From Flectobacillus longus (GTDB lineage: Bacteria; Bacteroidota; Bacteroidia; Cytophagales; Spirosomataceae): a stretch of DNA of 64,000 nt. A program made the translations under genes and the position numbers. The notes under the pieces were generated by a model. That model did not search any database. It saw only the letters and a program-made list of their open reading frames with translations, and was not told where the DNA came from. The stretch spans positions 1 to 64,000 of the forward strand of contig NZ_JASHIC010000004.1 of NCBI RefSeq assembly GCF_030056705.1, written 5' to 3'. Positions 43,557 through 52,838 of the stretch are shown piece by piece (position 1 is the first letter of the stretch; every line of letters starts with the position of its first letter).

Positions 43557-44309
43557 CTACTGTCTTTTTATCACAGCTGGAGAAGCCTGTGCTGTAGGAT
43601 ACACCAAAATATCAGCCAACACTACATGTGCAGGACGTGTTACTGTGAAAGCAATAATATCAGCAATATCCTCTGCTACCAAAGGTTGGAATCCTTGATA
43701 TACAGCATCTGATTTCTGAGCATCTCCTTTAAATCTTACCATCGAAAACTCTGTTTCTACAGCACCTGGAGCAATATTGGTTACTTTGATGTTATGAGGG
43801 TTCAAATCAAAGCGCATACCTTCTGAAATAGCCTCTACTGCTGCCTTTGAAGCACAATATACATTGCCATTAGGATACGTTTGTTTACCTGCTATCGAGC
43901 TAATATTGACAATATGTCCTTTCTGGCGCGCTATCATCCAAGGCATTACAACCTTCGAAACATAGAGCAAACCTTTCACATTGCCATCAATCATCGCATC
44001 CCAGTCGGCTACGTCACCATCTTGAATAGTTCCAAGTCCGTGGGCATTTCCTGCATTGTTGAGCAAAATATCCACTTGTTTTAATTCTTCTGGAAGACCA
44101 TTCAATGCTGTTTCTACAGCCTCACGGTCACGTACATCAAAAGTTAGGGTATATACTTTTACTTTAGATGATAATTCTTCTTTCAACTCGTTGAGACGTT
44201 CGATACGGCGTCCACAGATTACTAAGTCAATTCCTAAATTGGCAAATGCTACTGCCGTTGCTCTACCAATCCCAGAGGTAGCTCCTGTAATAATCGCTAA
44301 TTTTGACAT
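43557..44309 (-). CDS. SDR-family NADP-dependent oxidoreductase (YdfG-like)
   Basis: 250 residues, classical short-chain dehydrogenase: cofactor motif TGATSGIGRA (8-17), Arg residues after beta-2 (CGRRIERL) favouring NADP, LLNNAG, catalytic Ser in IVNISSIAGK and Tyr-x3-Lys in VYCASKAA. It is closest by pattern to YdfG, which reduces 3-hydroxy acid-related substrates such as malonic semialdehyde and serine. Exact substrate unproven. Single gene. Confidence 0.88.
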   Translation of the reverse strand: MSKLAIITGATSGIGRATAVAFANLGIDLVICGRRIERLNELKEELSSKVKVYTLTFDVRDREAVETALNGLPEELKQVDILLNNAGNAHGLGTIQDGDVADWDAMIDGNVKGLLYVSKVVMPWMIARQKGHIVNISSIAGKQTYPNGNVYCASKAAVEAISEGMRFDLNPHNIKVTNIAPGAVETEFSMVRFKGDAQKSDAVYQGFQPLVAEDIADIIAFTVTRPAHVVLADILVYPTAQASPAVIKRQ

Positions 44310-44492
44310 AATCGTTTTGAGGGTGTTGATGAAAATCGACCCTTATCTTTTGTGTATTTTGTTAAAGCTTTTTTATACAACTCGTAGCTGTATATAAATT
44401 GTTTCTCAAGTTAACTAAAAAAGAGAAATGATTGTGCCCATAAATAGATAAATACACATCGTTTTAGTCTTATTAAGCCGTCTTGATTTATA

Positions 44493-45248
44493 TTATTTAA
44501 TGGGTGAAAAATCGGTCGGTATCAGATATTCTGATTTCAAATATACGGTGAGCAATCCTCCTGCTGTAGCTTCTGTTTCGGCTTTGACCTTTTTCCATGC
44601 TGGATCAGCATCAAATTCCTTAAACGATGCCAAACCAGAAGCTTTGTCTTTATGTACCACAAAATAGTATAACATATCCTCTGCTCCTTGGCTGGTCTCG
44701 GTAGGTGTCCAATAAATCAAATTATGAATACCATGTTTTTCGAGTAAATCAATGGTATGATTTTTAAAGCGGTCGAGCAAATTGCCGAGATTATTGGGTG
44801 TAGCTTTATAAACTCTTAGTTCAAATACACGATTGCCCACATTTTTCCAATCATAAGGTGAAAAGTTAGTCGTCTTTAAATCCACACTCTCCATTTTAGC
44901 GACGATTTCTCCGTCTTTGGTGGTTTCTGACACAACTTTTTTCAACGCTTTATCCTCTACAAAAGCTTTGGAATAAGCTTCTTTTGCAGATTTATTAGGG
45001 AATGACAACAAATAAACGAGCTTACTATCTGTATTATCAAGGGGTACCCAAAAACCTTCAACTTTTATGTGATGTTTTTTGAAAAGTTTTAGCGTATGAT
45101 TTTTAAAACGATCTAGTAAAACGTCTAATTTCCCCTCGGTGGCATAATAGGTTCGTAATTCGTACAAGCGCTCTTGTGGGGCTTTCGCCTGAAGTGTGGT
45201 TATTTTCACAAAAAACAAAAAAACAATTATCAGTCGAGAAGCTTTCAT
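44493..45248 (-). CDS. Exported NIPSNAP-family protein, two domains
   Basis: 251 residues with a signal peptide (LIIVFLFFVKITTLQAKA, about 6-23). It has two tandem NIPSNAP dimeric alpha-beta-barrel domains: RLYELRTYYATEGKLDVLLD (about 27) and RVFELRVYKATPNNLGNLLD (about 143), each followed by RFKNHT and a hydrophobic strand with YLL or YYF. Family function is poorly known. The leader contains an intrinsic terminator 45 bp upstream of the start. Confidence 0.85.
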   Translation of the reverse strand: MKASRLIIVFLFFVKITTLQAKAPQERLYELRTYYATEGKLDVLLDRFKNHTLKLFKKHHIKVEGFWVPLDNTDSKLVYLLSFPNKSAKEAYSKAFVEDKALKKVVSETTKDGEIVAKMESVDLKTTNFSPYDWKNVGNRVFELRVYKATPNNLGNLLDRFKNHTIDLLEKHGIHNLIYWTPTETSQGAEDMLYYFVVHKDKASGLASFKEFDADPAWKKVKAETEATAGGLLTVYLKSEYLIPTDFSPIK

Positions 45249-45290
45249 GGTGATAGATTTGTTGAAAAATGTAATAGATTTTGAATATAT

Positions 45291-45325
45291 AAAAAAAGGA
45301 AAGAACTCTTTTGAATCCTTTCCTT
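45291..45325 (-). terminator. Intrinsic terminator in the NIPSNAP leader
   Basis: On the minus strand AAGGAAAG and CTTTCCTT pair around a 14-nt loop and seven T residues follow, 45-75 bp upstream of the NIPSNAP start. It either ends a small upstream RNA or attenuates the gene. Confidence 0.6.
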
Positions 45326-45621
45326 AAAATGAGGGTTTATGACTAGAAAATAATCTATTTTAGAAAAATATTTTTACATTTGTTTAGTAAATAAATAGTC
45401 GTACCTACATATAAATAAGACAATGAATATATCACTTCAAAGTTGCTTTTAGATTAGTTCAGCTCCAGACCTATCTATTAAAATCGACCCTTCTCATTTT
45501 AGCGAAATTCGTTTTCACATTTCAATTCATCTGTTGAATGGTGAATGACTGAGTATCTGTACAAGATAAAATCTAATCTTGGGGAATAAGCTATCCCAAA
45601 TAAAAACAAAAACCCCGACAC
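45326..45621. other. Intergenic region before the Abi-like gene
   Basis: About 300 bp. Near its end CCCCGA (45613) and TCGGGG (45639-45644) enclose TGGC/GCCA, forming a hairpin that includes the first ATG of the following frame. Confidence 0.35.
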
Positions 45622-46389
45622 ATGGCAAGCCAGCGGTTTCGGGGAATACGTTGTAAAATAAGTACTTTTATCCACAAAAACAATAGCAACGAATTGTCTA
45701 CGCAGTATCAACTTCACGAAAAGTTACTTTCAAAACCTCGTTTAGGGCGTTTTCTAACAGCTACACAAGGTAATAAATCTCAGGCAGTTAGATTGTATAA
45801 ATATAATTTAAGGCTATCTCAGTCGCTTTTTGGAACAATTTCAATGCTTGAAATTGCATTACGAAATGCCATTGACAAGCATTATCAACAGCAATTAAAC
45901 CAACCGGATTGGCTTAAGCATAGTAGTCAGCCATCAGGCTTATTCAATGACCCTTCATTAAGAAATCATGCAGGACGTTTTGAACAAGCTGAAAAAGTTA
46001 ACTCAACCATAATCGCATTAAGAAAGCACTACTCTCATGATAAGCTTGTAGCAGGTTTAAGTTTGGGATTTTGGCGATTTATGTTTTCTGGTATTCAATT
46101 TAAGGTATTTGGGAACACGTTATTACGAATATTTCCTAATCGTCCCAAAGGGATAAATCAAAAAAATATTTACCAAAAACTTACAGATATTAATAATTTA
46201 CGTAACAGAATTGCTCATCATGAACCCATCTGCTTTGATGTTAACAACAAACCCTCTATCCTATATTCACAAAGGCACTTTCAGGATATTTTGGAGTTAT
46301 TAGAATGGCTCGGTTACCCCTCTATGCAAATATTATCAGGTCTCGAATCTCCCAAAAAAGATTGGGAAAAGATACAAAAGATCCGTTGA
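45622..46389 (+). CDS. Abi-family (AbiD/F-like) putative phage-defence protein
   Basis: Up to 255 residues. Family features: YKYNLRLSQSLFGTISMLEI then ALRNAIDKHY (about 53-85), LSLGFWRFMFS, and the C-terminal LRNRIAHHEPI, a HEPN-like Arg-x4-His signature (about 192-203). HEPN domains of Abi proteins are candidate RNases that act during phage infection. The first ATG (45622) is inside a GC hairpin; a TTG at 45694 before STQYQLHEKLLSKPRLGRFL fits family N-termini better. It is an isolated plus-strand gene between two minus-strand housekeeping genes, typical of an acquired defence singleton. Confidence 0.75.
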   Translation: MASQRFRGIRCKISTFIHKNNSNELSTQYQLHEKLLSKPRLGRFLTATQGNKSQAVRLYKYNLRLSQSLFGTISMLEIALRNAIDKHYQQQLNQPDWLKHSSQPSGLFNDPSLRNHAGRFEQAEKVNSTIIALRKHYSHDKLVAGLSLGFWRFMFSGIQFKVFGNTLLRIFPNRPKGINQKNIYQKLTDINNLRNRIAHHEPICFDVNNKPSILYSQRHFQDILELLEWLGYPSMQILSGLESPKKDWEKIQKIR

Positions 46390-46419
46390 AAATACCATTG
46401 ATAAGGAAGTATGTCTCCC

Positions 46420-49400
46420 CTACTGAATCCCTACAATCTCAACTCTTCGGTTTCTTTTCTTACTATCTTCGTTATCGTTTGGAGCTACTGGTTGAGCCCC
46501 CCCATAGCCTTTAAATGTCAAGCGTTTATCGTCTATACCTTTACTCACAAAATAATTTAGAATGACTCTAGCGCGGTTTTCGGACAAGGCTTTATTTAAC
46601 CTTGGATCACCAACGTTGTCGGTATGTCCTGCAATTTCGATTTTAGTTTGTGGGTTTTGCTTCAACATGGTCACTACCTTATCTAATTCAGGATAGGACT
46701 CTTTCTGAAGAATAAAACTTCCTTGTTCAAAATACACATTGTTTAGCACAAAAGACTTTCCTTTTTCAATCTTCTGTACCGTTTCTGGAGCATTTTTAGC
46801 AGCAGGTGCTTCTGTTTTAGCCACTGCTGGTGGCGCTTGCGTATTCTCTTTGGCACGAGTCAGCAATATTTCTTTCTTTTTGTCTGCCGATGATGGCTCT
46901 ATTTTAGCAGAATAAGGCATATACCCCTCTGCCTGAATATCTAGCTGATATGAAGCAACAGGACTTAACTCTGCACTATAAGTATCGTTTTTTAGATTTA
47001 AAGCCAACTCTTGCGAAGACTTTAAGTCGGTCAAATGCGCTGTAACATTACTCACGATATTTTTATACTTGGCATCGATTACAGAGAAAGACAAGATGGT
47101 TTCTTTTTCGAGCCAAATAGCTGTTTTACCCTTATCTTTCTTCATACTCTCGTCGAGTGTGAAGCGACCATCGTATAACTTGTAACCTTCTGCTTTTACC
47201 TCGATGGTATAATTTACCTTATCCATCAATGAAGCTAATACATATTCATTACGAATATCGGTACTTCCTTCGGCAATCGTGCCTCCTCCTGGGGCGCTAA
47301 TTTTTATGCTTGCGGACACTCTTGACTTTTTGACTGCATCAATAGCATACAACTGAATAAAATACTTTTTGAAGGGTTGTAATTCCAAATCCTTGCGCTG
47401 ATCGTCGCTAGTAGCCTGTATTTGAGTTTCGTATTCTTCAAAGCCTGCTGCTTTTGCTTTCATTGTGTAAGTATGCCCAGGCGTTAAATTAGCACTTACT
47501 TCTCCATTGGGTAAAGTCACTATTGCCGATACTATTTTGTTAGTCTGGATGTCTGTCATAATCACCAAGGCATCTTTCAACAAATCACGTGTTTCGGCAT
47601 GAACTGGCCGAGCGGTTAGTACTGAAAAATCTCTTGAGAAATAGACATTAAAACTTCTACTCGCAGAAAGATCTGCAATTGTAATTTTCTCTTTTTTAAC
47701 AGAATATCCTTTTACTACGGTCTCAACATAATATGAGCCAAAAGCAGGAATGACAAACTTAAACTCCATTTTGCCCGATATGGTCAAACCTTGACTTACT
47801 ACGCTTCCATCTGCTTTGGTTACTTTAAATATAGCCTCTAAGGGCTTTTGTGAAATCGAATCTTTGGCAGCCAAAGTTACTGTCATATCCGACGCCACTC
47901 GTGTCATTCGGCATATTAACTCAGTACCTGAAAAATTACTTATTTCTTGTGAAAAACGCTCAAATCCGCTCGATATCAATTCTATACGGTATTTGTTTTC
48001 TGGTAAAATCGAAATACTAGGCGAACCATCATTTGCAATAATTACCTCGGGCTTGGCATTTTTATCTGACAAATCATATAGTGCATATTTCTGTACATCG
48101 ATTTTGGCTCCTGTTGCATTGTCAACTACTTTGACAGCAACTTGTACATATTCTTTTTCGAGACGAATGATATAGTTATACTTCTTATTTTCGAGCAAGT
48201 CCGCCATATTAAAGGTACTTTGCTTGTGCTTGAATGTTGGCGCTGAAGTTTCGACCGTAAATACTTCTTTTTCCGAAATTCTTATTTCTACTTCAGATTT
48301 ACTTTGAAAGGTTTCGACACGATTTGACTTTTCGAGTTTTACAGTCAAATTTGCTTCTACAGGCTTATTGGTTTTAGCATCCAAAACGGTAAAACTGACA
48401 GGTACAGATTTGTTTCTATACAAAGTAAAAGTAAGCGTTGACCCGACAGGGATATCCTCTATTTTTTGGGATAAAGGACGATAACCATCGGCACTTGCTA
48501 TCACTTCAAAAGAACCTTTACGCTTCATCATGGCTTTAAATTCACCAGCAGAACCCTGAGTGGTAGGGTTTACTTCACCAGTGAGCATATCTGCAATTTT
48601 CACTTTCGAAGTTTTAATAATTTGCTTAGTATCGCCATCTACAATTTTTACTGTCATTGGATAACGGTCATTTTGCATGGCTATCAGCTCTACTTTCTTT
48701 TCACCTAATTTAAAATCTGGGAATTCAAGCGTTTTTTCAAAAGGCAAATAACCATCAGCTTCTGCCACAATATCCAACACATCATTTTTTAATAGTTTTA
48801 TCTCAAAATATTCAGAATCCTTGTTGGTTTTACCTTCTAAAGTCTCTCCTTTTTTCTTCATTTTCACTTTGAATGAAGCATACAAAAGTCCTTGTGTAAT
48901 ATCATCTACTGCCTTCAAACGTATGAGTGTCACCTTCCTTGGAATCAACTTTACTGTCAAATCATTAGTCGATTGCGTTGTGATATTGAGATCATTATCC
49001 TCAAAATAATCAGATTGAATAGACACTTTGACTTGACGATTTTCAGGAATATGGAGTTTTACAGAATTCATGCCTGTTTCTGGTGCAAATTGCGCGATTG
49101 TTCCAGTTCCGCCCTCAGTCAAAATTACTTTCCAGTTTGGCGCAGGCTGATTGGTACTAGCATCCAATGCCTTTATAGTAAGATTGGTTGTTGTAGCTTC
49201 TAAAGCAATTTGTGTTAGCGGCTTTGCATCTTTCTGGTTATCATATTTGAGAGGCTGCCTCACCGCATTATATCCTTTGGCATTTACTACTAACTCATAC
49301 TCCTGTCCCAAAGCAACTGCGCTCGCAATTTGTCCTGTTACACCTTGCTGTTGGGTTGCAATAGCTTTTCCACTCCCCTTTTCTAAAATCTCAACTTGTG

Positions 49401-50655
49401 CAGGTACTAGAAAACGAGTTTGTGAGTCAACAACTTGGAAAACCAATTTAAGTTGAGGCACATTGGCTGGAATTTTGGCTGGAACAGGCTCGACCTTTGC
49501 TGTTGTCTGATTAGCGAGCATCACCAACTTGATAGGCTCTACACTTGCTTCACAGCTTGATTGATTGGTAAGATCCAGTCCTAATCTTTTCTCATAATAG
49601 CCAGCTTCTCTAATTTCAAAAGAATAGTTTCCTTTGGCTGGTACAATAGCGGTATAATTTCCTTCGGCATTTGACAAGAATGAAGCTATTAGAGTATTGC
49701 CTTTGTTTTTATCAAAAATATTGATTCTAGTTGCCACAGGCTTATTGGTAAGCGAGTCAGTAATAGTCCCAATAATGGTCTGATTAGCAAATAAGGAAAC
49801 CGAAGTGGTATATATATCGTTATTTTCTACAAAGAATAACTCTTGCCCACAAGCAGGTATTGCCGCAAACAAATCTGCCTGTGGAGTGTTTATTTCATTT
49901 AAAGGTTTTGCTGGCGACCATGAATTATTCGCTTGAAGAGTAGAATAATACAGATCAAAATTACCCTTTCCTTCTTTTCTTACTGAGGCAAAAACTAAGG
50001 TTTTACCATCAGGCATAATTCGAGGGGCTTTTTCGCAAAGCAAATTGATAGGACTTGGTAGCTCTACAGGCGTTTTCCATGAGCCATCAGGTGCTTTTTC
50101 AGACACCATGATTCTGTAACAAGATTGAGCATCTTGCGTATTTTTTTCATTGTATTTGGCACGAGCAAAATACAGCTTTTGTCCATCAGGCGACAAAGAA
50201 GGATATCCTTCGTAATCTGTGGTGTTGATGGTATTAGGCAAACGAGATGGTAACGACCATCCTGTGGATTCTTTTACGGAGACAAAAATATCTTCGTGTC
50301 CAGAAGATTCTTTGCTTTCTGCTGAAAAATACAAAATATTTCCATCGTAGCTTAAACAAGGAGCTCCGAGTGGTTGATTTTCATAAAAAGTAGCGCTGAT
50401 TTTAGGTATTGGAGTAGGTACAGACCAAACATTTCCTTTCCTTTTGGTTTCAAACAACTTCCAATCTCCCTGACGATTTGACTCGAAAATCATGGTACGT
50501 CCATCTGCACTAACTGTCGGAGCTGTTTCTATAAATTTAGCAGTATTAACAGGTGGGTTGAGGGCTTTTTTTCCTTGCGCTACTATATGCTGCGAACTCA
50601 AAGAGCCAATTATTCCCAAAAGTATAAACTTAATATTTCGTGTTACGTTTTTCAT
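46420..50655 (-). CDS. Giant PD40/OmpA-family outer-membrane protein
   Basis: 1411 residues from MKNVTRNIKFILLG; a -7 element (TAATTTTG, 50674-50681) covers the slightly longer start. A signal peptide is followed by a WD40-like PD40 propeller (about 35-295; PTVSADGRTMIFESNRQGDW, PSLSPDGQKLYFARA, PRIMPDGKTLVFASV). About ten carboxypeptidase-regulatory-like beta repeats of roughly 85 residues follow (about 300-1270), recurring as VKVVDNATGAKI or FTVLDAKTNKPV. The C-terminal OmpA domain (about 1300-1411) has IEIAGHTDNVGDPRLNKALS and NRRVEI for peptidoglycan binding. It likely links outer membrane and wall. The number of middle repeats is high. Confidence 0.88.
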   Translation of the reverse strand: MKNVTRNIKFILLGIIGSLSSQHIVAQGKKALNPPVNTAKFIETAPTVSADGRTMIFESNRQGDWKLFETKRKGNVWSVPTPIPKISATFYENQPLGAPCLSYDGNILYFSAESKESSGHEDIFVSVKESTGWSLPSRLPNTINTTDYEGYPSLSPDGQKLYFARAKYNEKNTQDAQSCYRIMVSEKAPDGSWKTPVELPSPINLLCEKAPRIMPDGKTLVFASVRKEGKGNFDLYYSTLQANNSWSPAKPLNEINTPQADLFAAIPACGQELFFVENNDIYTTSVSLFANQTIIGTITDSLTNKPVATRINIFDKNKGNTLIASFLSNAEGNYTAIVPAKGNYSFEIREAGYYEKRLGLDLTNQSSCEASVEPIKLVMLANQTTAKVEPVPAKIPANVPQLKLVFQVVDSQTRFLVPAQVEILEKGSGKAIATQQQGVTGQIASAVALGQEYELVVNAKGYNAVRQPLKYDNQKDAKPLTQIALEATTTNLTIKALDASTNQPAPNWKVILTEGGTGTIAQFAPETGMNSVKLHIPENRQVKVSIQSDYFEDNDLNITTQSTNDLTVKLIPRKVTLIRLKAVDDITQGLLYASFKVKMKKKGETLEGKTNKDSEYFEIKLLKNDVLDIVAEADGYLPFEKTLEFPDFKLGEKKVELIAMQNDRYPMTVKIVDGDTKQIIKTSKVKIADMLTGEVNPTTQGSAGEFKAMMKRKGSFEVIASADGYRPLSQKIEDIPVGSTLTFTLYRNKSVPVSFTVLDAKTNKPVEANLTVKLEKSNRVETFQSKSEVEIRISEKEVFTVETSAPTFKHKQSTFNMADLLENKKYNYIIRLEKEYVQVAVKVVDNATGAKIDVQKYALYDLSDKNAKPEVIIANDGSPSISILPENKYRIELISSGFERFSQEISNFSGTELICRMTRVASDMTVTLAAKDSISQKPLEAIFKVTKADGSVVSQGLTISGKMEFKFVIPAFGSYYVETVVKGYSVKKEKITIADLSASRSFNVYFSRDFSVLTARPVHAETRDLLKDALVIMTDIQTNKIVSAIVTLPNGEVSANLTPGHTYTMKAKAAGFEEYETQIQATSDDQRKDLELQPFKKYFIQLYAIDAVKKSRVSASIKISAPGGGTIAEGSTDIRNEYVLASLMDKVNYTIEVKAEGYKLYDGRFTLDESMKKDKGKTAIWLEKETILSFSVIDAKYKNIVSNVTAHLTDLKSSQELALNLKNDTYSAELSPVASYQLDIQAEGYMPYSAKIEPSSADKKKEILLTRAKENTQAPPAVAKTEAPAAKNAPETVQKIEKGKSFVLNNVYFEQGSFILQKESYPELDKVVTMLKQNPQTKIEIAGHTDNVGDPRLNKALSENRARVILNYFVSKGIDDKRLTFKGYGGAQPVAPNDNEDSKKRNRRVEIVGIQ

Positions 50656-50681
50656 GGGCAATTTATTACTTTGCAAAATTA

Positions 50682-51063
50682 GTTAATTTTGCCAATTGCG
50701 TACCTTGCTTTACATTCTTAGATGAAGTATTGAGTAGCTTTCTTTTCTTCATAACGCATAATCTGAGGATTCATGATTTGCAAGAATTTGAAAAGTTTTC
50801 ACTTCGGATTGTTTCAAAAGCAATCATATCAAGATTTTGAATCCAAAAGATACAGGGTTCGCAGATTTTTTTTGCAGAATTAGGCATTCAAGTGGCATTT
50901 TTAATGGATTTATTTTTATTTGGTATGCTCACTAAAAAATCATCTCATAAAAATTGTATTTAATCTATAAATAACACAGTTTCGTATCCTGATTTACCCT
51001 GAGGCGTTTACCCGCAAAAATTGGATTTAGGAAGGATAAAAAACATACAACAGTATCATTAAA
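50682..51063. other. Intergenic region upstream of pth
   Basis: About 380 bp of AT-rich divergent spacer. Apart from the -7 element of the OmpA gene no signal was recognised. Confidence 0.3.
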
Positions 51064-51624
51064 ATGAAATATTTAATTGTTGGCTTAGGAAACATCGGCC
51101 CAGAATACTTATTAACACGTCACAATATTGGCTTTATGGTTATCGACAAACTAGCCAATACTCATGAAGTAAAATATGATATGAGTCGACTTGCTTACCA
51201 TACCGAATTTAGACATAAAGGTAAACAAATTCATTTATTGAAGCCTACTACTTATATGAACCTAAGTGGAAAAGCTGTAAACTATTGGCTAAAGGACTTA
51301 AAAATAGAACCTGAGAATCTTTTAGTTATTACGGATGACATCGCTTTGCCTTATGGTAAAATGCGTTTAAAAACTAAAGGCTCTCACGGCGGACACAATG
51401 GCTTGAGGAATATAGAAGAAATTCTAAACACACAAATCTACAGTCGTTTGCGCATTGGAGTTGGGAGTGATTTTTCAAAAGGAAGGCAAGCGGATTATGT
51501 ATTAGGTAATTTTACTGATGAAGAAACAAGCTTTTTACCAGAGCATCTTGATAGAGCAAGTGAAATAGTGCTTTCATTTTGTACTCAAGGAGTTAATCAA
51601 ACGATGAACAAATACAATCAGTAA
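51064..51624 (+). CDS. pth: Peptidyl-tRNA hydrolase
   Basis: 186 residues, the usual size. Cleaves peptidyl-tRNA released from stalled ribosomes. Active-site residues are visible: Asn10 in VGLGNIG, His20 in RHNIGF, Asp91/92 in VITDDIALP and Asn112 in GSHGGHNGLRNIE. Single gene; the small RNA array follows. Confidence 0.95.
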   Translation: MKYLIVGLGNIGPEYLLTRHNIGFMVIDKLANTHEVKYDMSRLAYHTEFRHKGKQIHLLKPTTYMNLSGKAVNYWLKDLKIEPENLLVITDDIALPYGKMRLKTKGSHGGHNGLRNIEEILNTQIYSRLRIGVGSDFSKGRQADYVLGNFTDEETSFLPEHLDRASEIVLSFCTQGVNQTMNKYNQ

Positions 51625-52120
51625 TTGTACTTTTTAAAGAATTTTTCTATTTTCTCAAAAAGATACAATCAGAATATTCCAATAGTAATTTGCACAATTA
51701 ACAAAATATTATTTTGGTATGCTTACCGACAATTACATCTTATATCCAACTATTCACTGATTTTGAAATAGTTATGAGATAGTTAGCTTCATAAATTGAA
51801 AAAAAACATTTGGAGAATTAAAAAACTTTGCAGAAATTTGCATCATCAAACAACAGCGAAATAATTTGTACAAATCAACGATTAAACAAATTATTAACAA
51901 TGCGAAATGTGACATAAAAAAGTTACAGGCGTCAAAAAATCAGTATATAAATTATTAATAGAAAAATAAAACCAAATGGCATCATTTTTCGTTAATCTTA
52001 TAAGTAAAAATACTGAAAACAAAACTGGTTGTTATGTCTCAAAAAACTATTTTTGGAAAGGTTTTTGTAATATTTAGATACAAGTGATTCATAAGTCGAT
52101 TATAGACTCAAAAATATTTT
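51625..52120. other. Gene-free region before the small RNA array
   Basis: About 500 bp of AT-rich DNA without a credible protein. TTTTTGG and TATTTAG near 52050-52080 may be promoter parts for the first array unit. Confidence 0.3.
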
Positions 52121-52186
52121 TTTCATAGTTAAATAGGTTTAGAGGTAAGACGAGAAAGGGCGTTTTCAATGGAGACGCCACTTTTT
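52121..52186 (+). ncRNA. Small RNA array unit 1
   Basis: The conserved 30-nt block TTTCATAGTTAAATAGG + TTTAGAGGTAAGA (52121-52150) is followed by a terminator hairpin GGCGTTTTC-AAT-GGAGACGCC (52159-52179; 9 bp, two T-G pairs) and CACTTTTT. The block has stops in all frames, so it is not coding. Length 66 nt. Confidence 0.65.
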
Positions 52187-52236
52187 AATTCTCCTCAAAA
52201 AGCTATTCAAAGATTTTGGCTAAAAGCCACCGTTTT

Positions 52237-52302
52237 TTTCATAGTTAAATAGGTTTAGAGGTAAGACGGGAAAGGGCGTCTTCAATGAAGACGCCACTTT
52301 TT
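52237..52302 (+). ncRNA. Small RNA array unit 2
   Basis: The same 30-nt block (52237-52266), then GGCGTCTTC-AAT-GAAGACGCC, a perfect 9-bp stem with the same loop as unit 1, and a T-tract. The two T-G pairs of unit 1 are C-G and T-A here, so pairing is kept while sequence changes. A GGCT/AGCC hairpin with T-run (about 52217-52239) precedes it. Confidence 0.65.
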
Positions 52303-52395
52303 AAAAACATTTATACTCACAATCGATTAGGTAGTAGCGAATAGGCAGATGGTTGCGATAAAGAGTTTTTGATTTTGTAAAAAGGTGCAGTTATT

Positions 52396-52462
52396 TTTCA
52401 TAGTTAAATAGGTTTAGAGGTAAGATTTGAAAGGACATAGCTATTAGCTTCGTCCTTTTTTT
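52396..52462 (+). ncRNA. Small RNA array unit 3
   Basis: The identical 30-nt block (52396-52425) is followed by an unrelated hairpin, AAAGGAC/GTCCTTT with inner AGC/GCT, and seven T residues. Length 67 nt. Confidence 0.65.
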
Positions 52463-52610
52463 GTTTATATTCCCTTTAGTTTTACTCCACTTATTCGCAA
52501 AAATTATGACTTCATACCCAAAAAATATGTATATACATTAATTTTTCAAAACTCATCAAAAACACCCCCTTTGTATCAAATCGAAACAATAAAAAAAATT
52601 TGTACAATTC

Positions 52611-52642
52611 TTAGTAAATCCCAATCGTTAGGTATATATTTG
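52611..52642 (+). promoter_or_regulatory. Promoter of small RNA unit 4
   Basis: TTAG (52611-52614), 20-bp spacer, TATATTTG (52635-52642), matching the phylum consensus except at the -33 box. It predicts a start near 52648, exactly where the conserved block begins. Confidence 0.5.
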
Positions 52643-52649
52643 TATCAAT

Positions 52650-52718
52650 TTTCATAGTTAAATAGGTTTAGAGGTTAAACAGATAAGGGCGGGAGCTTCT
52701 CCTGTCCTTATTTTTTTT
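52650..52718 (+). ncRNA. Small RNA array unit 4
   Basis: The block is slightly diverged at its end (GAGGTTAAA, 52650-52679) and followed by GGGCGGGAG-CTT-CTCCTGTCC, a 9-bp stem with two G-T pairs extended by AA/TT, and a long T-tract. Length 69 nt. A matching promoter is present upstream. Confidence 0.65.
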
Positions 52719-52838
52719 TATATTTTTATCCCTTTCACAATTTGCAAAAGTACCTGCAAATCTTGCTATTTTGATAGATTCTTAGCTCAACAAACAATAA
52801 GATAAACTCCTGATTATCATAACCCATTAGGTATAGGC

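Noticed and set aside
52121-52718. CRISPR array
   Set aside because: Only four repeats, spacers of 50-187 bp of unequal length, each repeat followed by a terminator, and no cas genes.
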